Origin: Psychrobacter arcticus 273-4
GTDB lineage: Bacteria; Pseudomonadota; Gammaproteobacteria; Pseudomonadales; Moraxellaceae
Direction: 5' to 3'
Length of the DNA: 64,000 bases
Assembly (NCBI RefSeq): GCF_000012305.1
Contig: NC_007204.1
Span: forward strand, 2,046,001-2,110,000
Both the position numbers and the translations under genes were made by a program. The notes under the pieces were generated by a model. The model was not told where the DNA came from. It saw only the letters and a program-made list of their open reading frames with translations, and searched no databases. Shown here piece by piece: positions 17,912-29,467 of the stretch. How positions within the stretch are numbered: position 1 is the first letter of the stretch; each line of letters starts with the position of its first letter.

Positions 17912-19330
17912 ATGACTTCTCCTGTACCCCAACATGATCAACCTGCACTTATTGATATTCCCAGCAAGCCACAGCGGATAAAGCTCACGCAAGATATTGA
18001 TTTTTTCGCGTTATTCAAACGTATTGAGCATGTTTTTGAGACCTGTTATTTGCTCGAATCCTTGGGTGAAGACAGCCATATGTCACGTCATCATGCTATT
18101 GGCTTTGACCCTATCATGACTGTCACTGCTATCGATCGTACGACGCTTGCCATTACCGATAACAAAACCGCTGGAACCAAACACTATCAGACCGACAACC
18201 CGTATCAGCTGCTACGTACCATTACTCCGCAGCACGTCATTGCCCGTGAGCAAAGTGGCGGTTTGGTTGGCTACTTGGGCTATGACAGTGTCAATTTCTT
18301 TGAGCCAAGTGTCAATGCTAAGCCCAGCGATGATTTTGAGCCTTTTAAATTTGGTGTATATCTAGATGGCTTGACGTTCGATAAGATGACTGGTGAAATT
18401 TTCTACTTTTATTACCCAACCGCTCAACAAGACAATCGTATTGAGCAAATCAAAGCCTTACTTGATGCACCAATTTCAAGCCACAAGCCACCCACCGTTG
18501 AGTTTTTGGGTGATGGCATGAGTAAAGAGGAGCATGCTAAAGTCGTCATGCAAGTCAAAGAAGACATCATCTCCGGGCGTATCTTTCAGTGTGAGGTTGG
18601 CTTTAAATCCAAATATCGTATTGCAGGCGACAAGATGCCGATTTATGAAAAGCTGCGTGCGGTCAATCCATCACCGCACATGTACTTTATGAAGTTCACC
18701 CAGCAGTGCATCATTGGTGCCTCACCTGAATTGCTGTTTCGCCTACGTCAAGGCGAGATGGAGACCTATCCACTCGCCGGTACAGCCAAGCGCGGCATCG
18801 ATGTCGCCGAAGACCGTCAGCTTGCCCGGGCCTTACTGAATGATGCAAAAGAGATTGCCGAGCACAACATGCTGGTCGATCTGCATCGCAATGATATTGG
18901 GCGCGTTGCACGATTTGGTACCGTAAAGGTGCGCAATTTAATGGATATAAAACGCTTCTCACACGTACAGCATATCTCTTCTGAAATCGTTGGTATTTTG
19001 CACCCTGATGAAGATATGTTTAGCGCGCTTGCCAGCAACTTCCCTGCTGGCACCTTGTCAGGCGCACCAAAGGTTGAAGCGATCAAAGTTATTAATGAGC
19101 TTGAACCAGATGGTCGTGGTGCTTATGGCGGTGCATTAGGGTCATTTAACTTTAACGGTGATTGTATCTTTGCCATTCCTATTCGCAGCTTATTTATTAA
19201 TGGCGAATCTGCCTATGCACAGACTTGTGGCGGCAATGTTTACGACTCCAATCCTGCTGATGAATATCTAGAAATTCAGCGTAAGCTTTCTGCTATGAAA
19301 GTGGTGCTAGACAGCTTTATGCCTCAATAA
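17912..19330 (+). CDS. trpE: Anthranilate synthase component I
   Basis: A 472-residue chorismate-utilising enzyme that makes anthranilate with ammonia from TrpG, the first step of tryptophan synthesis. The LLES motif in CYLLESLGED marks the tryptophan feedback site and favours TrpE over PabB. The catalytic half holds GRIFQCEVGFKSKY, GTAKRG, HNMLVDLHRNDIG and FPAGTLSGAPKVEA. The ATG at 17912 has GGA eight bases upstream and is preferred to a TTG at 17900. It lies between trpR and trpG, and the three are probably one operon. Feedback by tryptophan and repression by TrpR would act together. Confidence 0.9.
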   Translation: MTSPVPQHDQPALIDIPSKPQRIKLTQDIDFFALFKRIEHVFETCYLLESLGEDSHMSRHHAIGFDPIMTVTAIDRTTLAITDNKTAGTKHYQTDNPYQLLRTITPQHVIAREQSGGLVGYLGYDSVNFFEPSVNAKPSDDFEPFKFGVYLDGLTFDKMTGEIFYFYYPTAQQDNRIEQIKALLDAPISSHKPPTVEFLGDGMSKEEHAKVVMQVKEDIISGRIFQCEVGFKSKYRIAGDKMPIYEKLRAVNPSPHMYFMKFTQQCIIGASPELLFRLRQGEMETYPLAGTAKRGIDVAEDRQLARALLNDAKEIAEHNMLVDLHRNDIGRVARFGTVKVRNLMDIKRFSHVQHISSEIVGILHPDEDMFSALASNFPAGTLSGAPKVEAIKVINELEPDGRGAYGGALGSFNFNGDCIFAIPIRSLFINGESAYAQTCGGNVYDSNPADEYLEIQRKLSAMKVVLDSFMPQ

Positions 19331-19362
19331 CCACCTATACTTTATCAAAGAGTTGGCTACCC

Positions 19363-20010
19363 ATGAATGTTTTAATTATCGACAATTACGACTCATTTAC
19401 CTTTAACCTTTACCAGTATATCGGTGAGATTTTGCAGACGCTGGACAGTGATAAACCAGCAAATGTCATCGTTAAACGAAATGATGAAATCACCTTAGCA
19501 GACGTACAAGCGATGAATCTTAACCGAATTATCATCTCGCCGGGTCCTGGTGCACCTGATGATCCTGCTTACTTTGGTATTTGTGCCGAAGTCATCAAAG
19601 TCATGGGCAAAACGACACCACTATTGGGCGTTTGCTTAGGCATGCAGGGCATCGCCTATATATTTGGCGGTGATGTGATACGTGCCAGTGTACCAATGCA
19701 TGGCAAGGTTTCATCCATTCGCCATGATGGTGCAGGTGTCTATCAAGGCTTGCCACAAGAGCTAGAAATCATGCGCTATCACTCATTGATGGTACAAGCA
19801 GATACCCTACCGGATTGTTTAACCGTCACCGCAATCGTCGCCAATGATGACCATGCTGAGCTAAGCTTGACGCAGTCGGCACTAGCAGGTGATGAGATTA
19901 TGGGCCTGCAGCACAAAGATTATCCCATTCAAGGCGTGCAGTTTCACCCAGAGTCATTTGCGACCGAAGGTGCTAAGCGTTTATTGACGAATTTTTTACT
20001 GCAGGTGTAA
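19363..20010 (+). CDS. trpG: Anthranilate synthase component II (glutamine amidotransferase)
   Basis: A 215-residue class I glutamine amidotransferase that supplies ammonia to TrpE. It shows the N-terminal LIIDNYDSFTFNLYQY, the oxyanion loop SPGPGAPDD, the catalytic cysteine in LGVCLGMQGIAY, and the His-Glu pair in GVQFHPESFATEGAKRLL. It starts 32 bp after trpE. Such subunits can also serve PabB in folate synthesis; the position next to trpE suggests tryptophan first. A hairpin with a T-run follows at 20043. Confidence 0.92.
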   Translation: MNVLIIDNYDSFTFNLYQYIGEILQTLDSDKPANVIVKRNDEITLADVQAMNLNRIIISPGPGAPDDPAYFGICAEVIKVMGKTTPLLGVCLGMQGIAYIFGGDVIRASVPMHGKVSSIRHDGAGVYQGLPQELEIMRYHSLMVQADTLPDCLTVTAIVANDDHAELSLTQSALAGDEIMGLQHKDYPIQGVQFHPESFATEGAKRLLTNFLLQV

Positions 20011-20042
20011 CCATAAAAACCATGGATAATTGATGGGGTAAT

Positions 20043-20078
20043 AAAAAAGCTGACTGTTGAATGAAAAGTCAGCCTTTT
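20043..20078 (+). terminator. Terminator after trpG
   Basis: AAAAAAGCTGACT pairs with AGTCAGCCTTTT, 30-odd bases after the trpG stop. Confidence 0.8.
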
Positions 20079-20084
20079 GCAAGC

Positions 20085-20222
20085 TATAGTCGGTGAAAAG
20101 TAATATCGATACAACACGTACTGCTGGTGCAAATTTTTCTTGCTTGCTGTGCCTACGCAGACAGAGGCTGCAAAAAATTTACACCAGCAATACTGTAGCG
20201 ACTTTAAAGTATTTCAACTATA
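20085..20222 (-). repeat. Correia-like 138-bp element, copy 3
   Basis: A 138-bp copy in reverse orientation, beginning 6 bp after the trpG terminator, in the 472-bp space between converging trpG and gdhA. Confidence 0.93.
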
Positions 20223-20302
20223 TCAGATGGGTCTTAATCCTATTCAAGATATTATGGTTTAAGGTAAATGGCGCTAAACGTTACAACGATTTTTTGGATA
20301 GT

Positions 20303-20337
20303 AAAAAGCCCCAATCAATTAATGATTGGGGCTTTTT
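20303..20337. terminator. Strong bidirectional terminator between trpG and gdhA
   Basis: AAAAAGCCCCAATCA pairs with TGATTGGGGCTTTTT around a short AT loop. It is flanked by A- and T-runs and can serve both converging genes. Confidence 0.85.
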
Positions 20338-20482
20338 GGTTTATGAAGCAAAACTCATGACGTTAACAACTTGAGCCGCGTATTTTCTACATACAACTAA
20401 CTTTAGTCATCTCGACTATATTATACAGTTGCAAGCGATATTTTTTAGTACGGTCTATAAAACGTTAAAGGCGAAATCACTC

Positions 20483-21829
20483 TTAGTTCAAGATACCATA
20501 AGCAACCAAGGCGTCAGCAACACGCTCAAAGCCAACGATATTGGCACCAGTCATATAGTCAATGTAGCCTTTATCAGTTTGATGATACTTTCCTGAGGCT
20601 TCAGCAGCGCTATCATGAATATTTTTCATAATACATTTTAAACGTGCATCGATTTGTTCAAAGCTCTTGTACTGACGCACTGAGTTCTGCGACATCTCAA
20701 GACCAGATACTGCCACACCGCCCGCATTCGCAGCTTTACCTGGAGCATAGTGCACACGGTGCAAGCGGATATGATCAATTGCTTCTGCAGTCAATGGCAT
20801 ATTAGCACCTTCAACCACATACTTAATGCCGTTCTCAACCATCAACTTGGCGTCGCCTTCATTCACTTCGTTTTGCGTGGCTGATGGGATGGCGATATCG
20901 CCTTTGATATGCCAGGGCTTTTGTCCAGCGAACCACTCACCACCATAGACAGCAACGTAATCTGCTAATGGTTGGCTTTTTGCTTTCTGCTCTTTTAGCC
21001 AGTTGATCTTTTCTTGATTTAGACCTTTTTCATCATACAAGGTACCTTGTGAGTCAGATACGGTAACGACGACGCCGCCCAGCATATGAACTTTTTCAGC
21101 GGCATGTAGAGAGACGTTACCTGCACCTGAAATCAGTACTCTTTTACCGGCGATGTGTTCGTTTTGAGCGGTGAGCATATTTTCTAAGAAGTAAACTGCG
21201 CCATAGCCAGTCGCTTCTGTACGCATCAAACTACCGCCAAAACCCACACCTTTACCAGTCAATACACCGCCATATTCGCGAGTTAGATTCTTATACATGG
21301 CAAACATATAGCTGATTTCGCGTCCGCCAACGCCGATATCACCCGCTGGTACATCCGTATCTTTGTTGATATATGGATGCAGCTCACGCATAAAGGCGTA
21401 GCAAAAGCGACGGATTTCATTGTCTGACTTGCCCTTTGGATCAAAGTCAGAACCACCTTTAGCGCCGCCCATCGGTAAGCCCGTCAAAGCATTTTTAAAG
21501 ATTTGCTCAAAACCTAAGAATTTCAAAACCGATTGGTTGACGGTTGGGTGAAATCTAATACCACCTTTATAAGGACCTAAAGCATTACTGAACTGGACAC
21601 GCCAGCCGCGATTTACCTGCACTTCACCTTTATCGTTTTCCCAATTGATACGAAACGCTATCACACGATCAGGCTCAACAAGGCGCTCAAAGACTTTAAA
21701 AGTATCATATTCTGGATGAGAGTCATATAGTGGCGCAATCGTAATTGCAACTTCTTTTACTGCCTGAATAAACTCAGGTTGATGGGCATAACGTGCTTCG
21801 ATTTTTTCGATTGCCTGACTGATACTCAT
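20483..21829 (-). CDS. gdhA: NADP-type glutamate dehydrogenase
   Basis: A 448-residue cytosolic enzyme of the hexameric glutamate dehydrogenase family, which reductively aminates 2-oxoglutarate to glutamate. Landmarks are YKGGIRFHPTVNQSVLKFLG, the catalytic lysine in LPMGGAKGGSDFDPKG, and the nucleotide-binding segment RVLISGAGNVSLHAAEK. The length and the ending (NIVGFERVADALVAYGIL) match the NADP-dependent bacterial type. AGGAAC before the ATG supports the start. It is transcribed alone; 305 bp upstream hold an IS-end-like palindrome and the promoter. Confidence 0.95.
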   Translation of the reverse strand: MSISQAIEKIEARYAHQPEFIQAVKEVAITIAPLYDSHPEYDTFKVFERLVEPDRVIAFRINWENDKGEVQVNRGWRVQFSNALGPYKGGIRFHPTVNQSVLKFLGFEQIFKNALTGLPMGGAKGGSDFDPKGKSDNEIRRFCYAFMRELHPYINKDTDVPAGDIGVGGREISYMFAMYKNLTREYGGVLTGKGVGFGGSLMRTEATGYGAVYFLENMLTAQNEHIAGKRVLISGAGNVSLHAAEKVHMLGGVVVTVSDSQGTLYDEKGLNQEKINWLKEQKAKSQPLADYVAVYGGEWFAGQKPWHIKGDIAIPSATQNEVNEGDAKLMVENGIKYVVEGANMPLTAEAIDHIRLHRVHYAPGKAANAGGVAVSGLEMSQNSVRQYKSFEQIDARLKCIMKNIHDSAAEASGKYHQTDKGYIDYMTGANIVGFERVADALVAYGILN

Positions 21830-22031
21830 ATAAGTTCCTTAAGATAGAAATTGAAATCATGCTGATTTACATCGGTGCTTTATCGCATAACCGCAAAAGA
21901 TAGCATGGTAAGCGCAGAAGTGGAAGCGTAGAAGTGGAATTGATGTCGCTGCTATACGCTCTTTGGTATAAAAACTGGTGGGATTAGAATCCAACTATTT
22001 ATGTCTCTAAATCATGATAAAGAAGCACAAA

Positions 22032-22089
22032 CTATAATGAACTGACCCCCATAAGTTGTGTCCAACTTATGGGGGTCAGTTCATTATAG
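22032..22089. repeat. IS-end-like palindrome, copy 2
   Basis: A perfect palindrome of 58 bp: 27-bp arms (22032-22058 and 22063-22089) around the loop TGTC. The arm core TGAACTGACCCCCATAAGTTG is the same as in copy 1. It sits between the upstream region of gdhA and the 3' end of frmA and could also act as a transcript end for frmA. Confidence 0.92.
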
Positions 22090-22134
22090 ATGCCGCATTT
22101 TTTATGTCAAAAGCGAAAGCTCAATCATGCTGGA

Positions 22135-24246
<2,112 letters not shown>

Positions 24247-24338
24247 AATGCCTTAAAGCCTGTTGTAATGATGGTTTTTATTCCGCACAATAAGTATTTG
24301 ATAGTGCCAACACTTACTAATAACTGACAGGTGAACTT

Positions 24339-24857
24339 ATGATAAAAATCGTTTCTATTACCGCTTTAGCTCTTGCTATCTCATCTTGCGCAAGTGTTGG
24401 CACTACTTTAAACTCCTCTGATGACAACGCTTTGACTGCAAATACAACGTCTTCTATGAATACTAACAAGGGACTAGTCACCTTGCAAAGCCCTCATTCG
24501 GTCAATGATACCGCTGATAAGCTGGCATCGATTATTGAAAGCAAAGGTATGAAAGTATTTGCCCGAGTCGATCATCAGAAAAATGCACAGGGCGTCAGTC
24601 TAGCGCTAAGACCAACGCAAGTCATCATGTTTGGCAATCCCAAAGCGGGTACGCCCTTGATGCAATGCGAGCAAAGCGTCGCTATCGATTTACCACAAAA
24701 AATTCTTATTAGTGAAGACGCGGATAAAAAGGTCTGGCTGTCATACAACGATCCTGAATACTTAAAGACACGTCATAATATCAAAGGCTGTGATACCGTC
24801 ATTAATAATATTTCAAAAGCCCTTGATGGTGTCAGTAGAGCGGCAGTTGCCAAGTAA
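24339..24857 (+). CDS. DUF302-family lipoprotein
   Basis: A 172-residue exported protein. The N-terminus MIKIVSITALALAISSC is a lipoprotein signal with lipobox ISSC (Cys17). After a Ser/Thr/Asn-rich linker, the segment from about residue 45 matches the DUF302 fold: SVNDTADKLASIIESKGMKVFARVDH, VIMFGNPKAGTPLMQC, and LPQKILISEDADKKVWLSYNDP. The biochemical role of DUF302 is not established. AGGTGA before the ATG supports the start. The gene is alone; a weak hairpin follows at about 24879. Confidence 0.85.
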   Translation: MIKIVSITALALAISSCASVGTTLNSSDDNALTANTTSSMNTNKGLVTLQSPHSVNDTADKLASIIESKGMKVFARVDHQKNAQGVSLALRPTQVIMFGNPKAGTPLMQCEQSVAIDLPQKILISEDADKKVWLSYNDPEYLKTRHNIKGCDTVINNISKALDGVSRAAVAK

Positions 24858-24947
24858 AATTCCACAAAATATCAATAAAAAAGGTGGATGAACACAGTAT
24901 CATTCATCTTTTAAGCATTTTTACTCTAGTACGTGTATAAAGGGTAA

Positions 24948-27251
24948 TCAGTATAGGCTTAATAATTCCCTTGCATTTTTTTTCAGCTGCTTTAGCACTT
25001 GCTGACACTCATTATCACTCATATCTATTGTGCTCAAACGCCCATAACGCAGTTGGCGATAATCTTGTTTAATCTGCTCGATTTTTATTTGAACCGCTGT
25101 TAAATCATAGCTGTCTACCAACTGACTAGGACTACTACTTTGAGTATTTGCCCCAGTGTTTGTTTCAGGTTTTATACGATCATTTGTATCAACTGCCGTT
25201 GCCAAGCGCCCAAGCCAAGCCAGTTGCCCTTCGCTTTCATTACGAGCCAGCGCTTTATTATTTTTGCTAAGACGCTTTGATAAATGAATAAGCGGCAGAT
25301 CTGCTGGGTGCCAGCGTTTGCGACGGTGTTGCCAAATAATAAGCACTAAAACAGCCATAATAATGACAGCGATCGCTGCCAACCAGATTATTTGCTGCAT
25401 CATTGAGCGGATATTAAACCACTTTAATAGAGAGTCAGCTTGCTTGTCTTGATCATAGCCAACGACGTCTTTTTGCCAATAGTAACTGGCTTGGTCAGAC
25501 AAACGGCGCAAGGTTTGTAGCATTTGATACTGCTGATAGCTGATTTGTGCGCCAGCGCCCTCCCCAAACATAGTCGCTCCTTGTGCCTGCGTCAGCATAT
25601 TCATGCCTTGATTGACGCGCTCAGGTGCTACAAACGCAGTCGGATCTACACGCACCCAGCCTTGCCCCTCAAGCCATACTTCAGTCCAAGCATGCGCGTC
25701 CATCTGCCGCACTTCCCAAACATTACCATTGCGGCTGGGCTCGCCACCTTGATAGCCTGCCACTACTCGCGCAGGAATACCAGCAGCTCGCATCATAAAG
25801 GTAAAGCTTGAAGAATAATGCTCACAGAATCCCGCTTTGGTCTCAAATAAAAACTCATCAATACGGTTGGCATTGAGTCGTGGCGGCGATAGCGTATAAC
25901 GAAATTCTGTCTGATGAATCCAGCGCTCAATAGCCGCCATATAGCGTACAGGATCTGACCCTGACTGAGCATATAACTGCTTAGCCAATGCTCGTGCTTG
26001 TGGATTGCCATTTTTGGGCAGATCAAGATTCAGACGTCGCGCTTCATCAGTGAGAATAGGATCAATCTGCATCTGCGCAAACTGTGCCACATCGTAGCGC
26101 AGCTGCTGCGTGACAGGCTGGTCTTTTAATAAGGTAAAGTCCGATGTGATACTGACATCTTGCTGCTGGGTAAATGGATAATCGAGTCCAAATAGCCAGT
26201 TCTGCTGAGTAGGTTCCAAGATAATCTGATAGTTATTGGGGGTAGCTTTCACCGCATCAGGGACAGTCGAAAATGCGTTTTCAATCCAAGTAGGTATGGG
26301 CAACGTAGGCTGCCATACTCGCTGCTGAGGGCTTGGACGCCAAGTAACACCATCAAAGTCGCTAAATACCAAGCCGCGCCAATACAACTCCTGCTGCGGG
26401 GGTCTATCGTCTGTAAACTCTACGCGAAATGCCAGTTCGGTTGACTGACCCAAATTAGCGAAATCACCCGGTGACATGCTATCAGAGACGCCCGTGGTCG
26501 CTTGCTGACCTGACAACTGTACTGACCATAGCGGCGGCAAGCGCGGAAAGAATAAAAACAGCACCACCAATAATGGCAATGCTCCAATGCCCAATACACC
26601 TAAGGTACGCAGACGACCATCACCGTGACTATTACCATCATCGTTTAGCGCGATAAATGCCAATAATACAATGACTGCCCCGATGATTACCTCCAAGGTA
26701 GTGACAATACCTTGGTCCATCAAAAACAACGCTGCCAACACAAATAACGATAAATTTAGGGCCACGTAAGCATCACGGCGCTGATACAACTCCCACAGTT
26801 TACTAATAAGGCATAGCACTAAAAATGCCACGCCCATATCAAGCCCAAATGCTGTATTGTAAGTTAACCACAAACCCGCCAGCCCTAATAAGAAGCCAAG
26901 CATTTGCATGCCTTGATAGACACGTTTTAAATGGTTTAGTTTTTTAAATCGTGCTTTGATACGTGGCAGTTGCGCAATAATGCTGACCACGGCAAAGCCC
27001 ATTAACCACAATGGTAAGTGTGCCGCATGAGGTAATATAATGACGACTTGGGCAATTAGTACCCAGTAATAGGCTGGTAGTGCTAAGAGATTGCGATACC
27101 ATTTTTTAGCATTATCCCGTTCAATATTAGAGCGGATGCTTTGACCTATTGCCAACTGCTCAAAACTGGCTGACTGTATAGAGTTTTTCGCATAAAAATC
27201 GACTGATACATTTTCAATGTCATTTGAGGTAGATCGTTTAGAGTTGTTCAT
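24948..27251 (-). CDS. tgpA: TgpA-type membrane transglutaminase-like protein
   Basis: A 767-residue inner-membrane protein. The N-terminal part holds about six membrane helices (DUF3488 region, residues 40-240). A periplasmic transglutaminase domain follows, with cysteine in AGFCEHYSSSF, histidine in MDAHAWTEVW and Asp in WVRVDPTAF. One more helix (IWLAAIAVIIMAVLVLIIW) and a cytosolic tail end it. The family includes the essential TgpA of Pseudomonas aeruginosa; its substrate is not settled. The ATG at 27251 overlaps the stop of the DUF58 gene (ATGA), which fixes the start over 27278 and shows coupling in a moxR-DUF58-tgpA operon. Confidence 0.9.
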   Translation of the reverse strand: MNNSKRSTSNDIENVSVDFYAKNSIQSASFEQLAIGQSIRSNIERDNAKKWYRNLLALPAYYWVLIAQVVIILPHAAHLPLWLMGFAVVSIIAQLPRIKARFKKLNHLKRVYQGMQMLGFLLGLAGLWLTYNTAFGLDMGVAFLVLCLISKLWELYQRRDAYVALNLSLFVLAALFLMDQGIVTTLEVIIGAVIVLLAFIALNDDGNSHGDGRLRTLGVLGIGALPLLVVLFLFFPRLPPLWSVQLSGQQATTGVSDSMSPGDFANLGQSTELAFRVEFTDDRPPQQELYWRGLVFSDFDGVTWRPSPQQRVWQPTLPIPTWIENAFSTVPDAVKATPNNYQIILEPTQQNWLFGLDYPFTQQQDVSITSDFTLLKDQPVTQQLRYDVAQFAQMQIDPILTDEARRLNLDLPKNGNPQARALAKQLYAQSGSDPVRYMAAIERWIHQTEFRYTLSPPRLNANRIDEFLFETKAGFCEHYSSSFTFMMRAAGIPARVVAGYQGGEPSRNGNVWEVRQMDAHAWTEVWLEGQGWVRVDPTAFVAPERVNQGMNMLTQAQGATMFGEGAGAQISYQQYQMLQTLRRLSDQASYYWQKDVVGYDQDKQADSLLKWFNIRSMMQQIIWLAAIAVIIMAVLVLIIWQHRRKRWHPADLPLIHLSKRLSKNNKALARNESEGQLAWLGRLATAVDTNDRIKPETNTGANTQSSSPSQLVDSYDLTAVQIKIEQIKQDYRQLRYGRLSTIDMSDNECQQVLKQLKKNARELLSLY

Positions 27252-28309
27252 GGCGCTTTTGCCAACCTTAGCAAGCAAGCTTGCGCAAAGCTGTCACCCT
27301 CGCCCATCATTGTCGCAGAGGAAACATCAGACGATGCCTCATTTGGTAAGCACATATTAAACGGCACGCCCAATTGTCCTAACGTGAGGGCCCCATGAGC
27401 CAGTTGTGCCAGCTTCTGTTCATGGTGCGCAGCTGGCATATCGGCATAATTCAACGTTTGCTCATGACCGACAGGATCGGCAAAGTGCTTGGTCAACATA
27501 CCTTGACCGCGCGCTACATGTCCCCAAGACACCCGTGCCAATGACTCTCCTTCGATATAGCTATCTAGCCGCTCAAAGTCATCTTGACCTTGCCGATACT
27601 GCCCGCCTATAGGTAAATTTTCTTGACTTGCGATTGCATACTGAGCTTGCCAATCGAATGCTTCAGGTTTTGGATAGACCCAAGCCTTACGGGCAAAATA
27701 CACATAAGACCATGCCCGCATGATACCCAAAGGGTAAACGGTTGTTATGGTCAATCTTGGTAATTTAAGCGGTCCACGTACGTGCGTTTGCACAGGTAAA
27801 CGAATAATCTGTTCACCTTTTAGCCGTGTAACAAGCACTGAATGCTGACTCTCGGCATTATGCTTAATTTTCTTATCAGTTTTCTTATCAGTTTTCTTAT
27901 CAGTTTTCCTGTCAGTCTTTTTATCAACTGGATCAAAGCTAAATAATAACTGGCGTCTAGGTTGGCGACTGTCACTCTGTAGTTGTAAAGTAACCCAAGT
28001 AGGCGCGCCTGCTTCTGCCATGGTCACTTCTAATAGACGTATCTTCAAGCCTGAAATATGAGCAAAGGTCACATGAAAGCTGATCAACCAAACGCTAATC
28101 AGATAAAAGCACAAGCCCAGTACCAAGTTATTACCATAGTTGATACCAGCAATAAAGGTGATGACCAGCAGCACAGCAAACAGCATACCTTCACGGCTAA
28201 AAAATATATAGACATTACGTAGATTGAGTACAGCGCTATCACTGGTAGGTGCACGCGCGGCGAACCATCGATTGGCTGCTGAGGTGAAGGCTTTTGGCAA
28301 AAGGCTCAT
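27248..28309 (-). CDS. DUF58-type membrane protein
   Basis: A 353-residue protein with two close membrane helices (about residues 37-80) and a soluble part. The C-terminal half carries the DUF58 core: GGQYRQGQDDFERLDSYIEGESLARVSWGHVARGQGMLTKHF. DUF58 proteins travel with MoxR ATPases and transglutaminase-like proteins, as here. The function is not known in detail; a role in cell-envelope assembly is inferred. Residues about 127-146 are five near-copies of KKTD/RKTD encoded by a 12-bp repeat. AAGGTAG precedes the ATG. Its stop overlaps the start of tgpA. Confidence 0.85.
   Translation of the reverse strand: MSLLPKAFTSAANRWFAARAPTSDSAVLNLRNVYIFFSREGMLFAVLLVITFIAGINYGNNLVLGLCFYLISVWLISFHVTFAHISGLKIRLLEVTMAEAGAPTWVTLQLQSDSRQPRRQLLFSFDPVDKKTDRKTDKKTDKKTDKKIKHNAESQHSVLVTRLKGEQIIRLPVQTHVRGPLKLPRLTITTVYPLGIMRAWSYVYFARKAWVYPKPEAFDWQAQYAIASQENLPIGGQYRQGQDDFERLDSYIEGESLARVSWGHVARGQGMLTKHFADPVGHEQTLNYADMPAAHHEQKLAQLAHGALTLGQLGVPFNMCLPNEASSDVSSATMMGEGDSFAQACLLRLAKAP
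27871..27930 (-). repeat. 12-bp tandem repeat inside the DUF58 gene
   Basis: Three identical 12-bp units and two diverged ones encode a charged KKTD run. As the unit is a multiple of three, slippage would alter the length of a Lys/Asp linker without a frameshift. Confidence 0.88.
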
Positions 28310-28391
28310 GGCTACCTTATCGTTACCATAAAATTGATAATATTATCGATATTCGGCGAAAAATTTTGATCACGATATGTTGAGTAACTAT

Positions 28392-29399
28392 TTAAACAAT
28401 AACCGCCACTTCTGCCAAAATACGTTGAGAAATGGTTGCGGTAGCTTGTCCGCCGGTCACATGGGCTGGCATAAAACGCTGACCAAGACGATGGTCGGTG
28501 ACTGCAGCAAATACCGCTTGAATATCTTCAGGTGTGACCTCCATATGTCCCGATACATAGGCATAAGCCTGCGCGGCGCGCTGTAGCGACAACACACCGC
28601 GCGGCGATAGACCATGATACTCTTGGCTTGCCCGCGTCTTTGCGACCAGACGCTGAAGATAGTCCAATACCACATCGGCGATATACACCTTCTTAACCCC
28701 TTGCTGCGCCAATAAAACAGCTTCTGTATCAAGCACCGTATCCAAACCTTTTAACAGCTCGCGGCGATCTTGACCTTTTAACAACGCCCGTTCTGCTGCC
28801 GGTGATGGATAACCGAGCGACAAGCATAATAAGAATCGATCTAGCTGAGACTCAGGAAGTGGGTAAACACCCGCTTGCTGCAAAGGGTTTTGAGTTGCTA
28901 TGACAAAAAATGGCTCGGGTAAGGGATAGGTTTGCCCATCTTGTGTTACCTGCCGCTCCTCCATCGCTTCAAGTAAAGCGCTCTGGGTTTTGGGACTTGA
29001 GCGATTGATCTCATCAGCGAGCAGCAGCTGAGTAAAGATAGGACCTGCTCGAAACTCAAATTGCAGCTTATTTTGATCGTAGATACTCATGCCCAATATA
29101 TCAGCAGGCAGCATATCATTGGTGAACTGCACACGGCTAAAGCCTAACCCTAACAGTTGTGCTAGCCCTTGCGCCAAGGTAGTCTTACCCATACCCGGCA
29201 AGTCTTGTAGTAATAAATGCCCGCCTGCTAAAATGCCGCTAAGCGCAAGCTTAACTACCTGCGATTTATCCAGTACGATTTGATTTAATTGTGCCATTAA
29301 CTGAGCGATTTTTTGCTGGTTATCGCTATAGTCAGCAGCACTAGGCACCGTTTGAGTGCGCGTTTCTGGTATCGACTGATGTCTAGATGAGAGAGGCAT
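28392..29399 (-). CDS. MoxR-family AAA+ ATPase
   Basis: A 335-residue cytosolic ATPase. It shows Walker A in LQDLPGMGKTTLAQ, Walker B in LLADEINRSSPKTQSALLEAMEE, sensor 1 in FFVIATQNP and the arginine-bearing QLDRFLL. MoxR proteins act as chaperones that help insert cofactors or assemble membrane-bound partners, usually the DUF58 and transglutaminase-like proteins encoded beside them. It is first of three genes in the operon and lies 82 bp before the DUF58 gene. No strong ribosome site is visible, so the exact start is less certain. Confidence 0.92.
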   Translation of the reverse strand: MPLSSRHQSIPETRTQTVPSAADYSDNQQKIAQLMAQLNQIVLDKSQVVKLALSGILAGGHLLLQDLPGMGKTTLAQGLAQLLGLGFSRVQFTNDMLPADILGMSIYDQNKLQFEFRAGPIFTQLLLADEINRSSPKTQSALLEAMEERQVTQDGQTYPLPEPFFVIATQNPLQQAGVYPLPESQLDRFLLCLSLGYPSPAAERALLKGQDRRELLKGLDTVLDTEAVLLAQQGVKKVYIADVVLDYLQRLVAKTRASQEYHGLSPRGVLSLQRAAQAYAYVSGHMEVTPEDIQAVFAAVTDHRLGQRFMPAHVTGGQATATISQRILAEVAVIV

Positions 29400-29467
29400 A
29401 TTAGTGGCTGCGTTATGGGCGATTATGGGCTTAATTTATAAGGCAAATAAGAGGTACCAGGTAAGCG

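Noticed and set aside
17912-19330. PabB instead of TrpE
   Set aside because: The LLES tryptophan-binding motif and the linkage to trpR favour TrpE.
20093-20374. Open frames inside copies of the 138-bp element, read as small proteins
   Set aside because: The same peptide recurs wherever the element occurs and ends in unrelated sequence; there is no conserved ribosome site.
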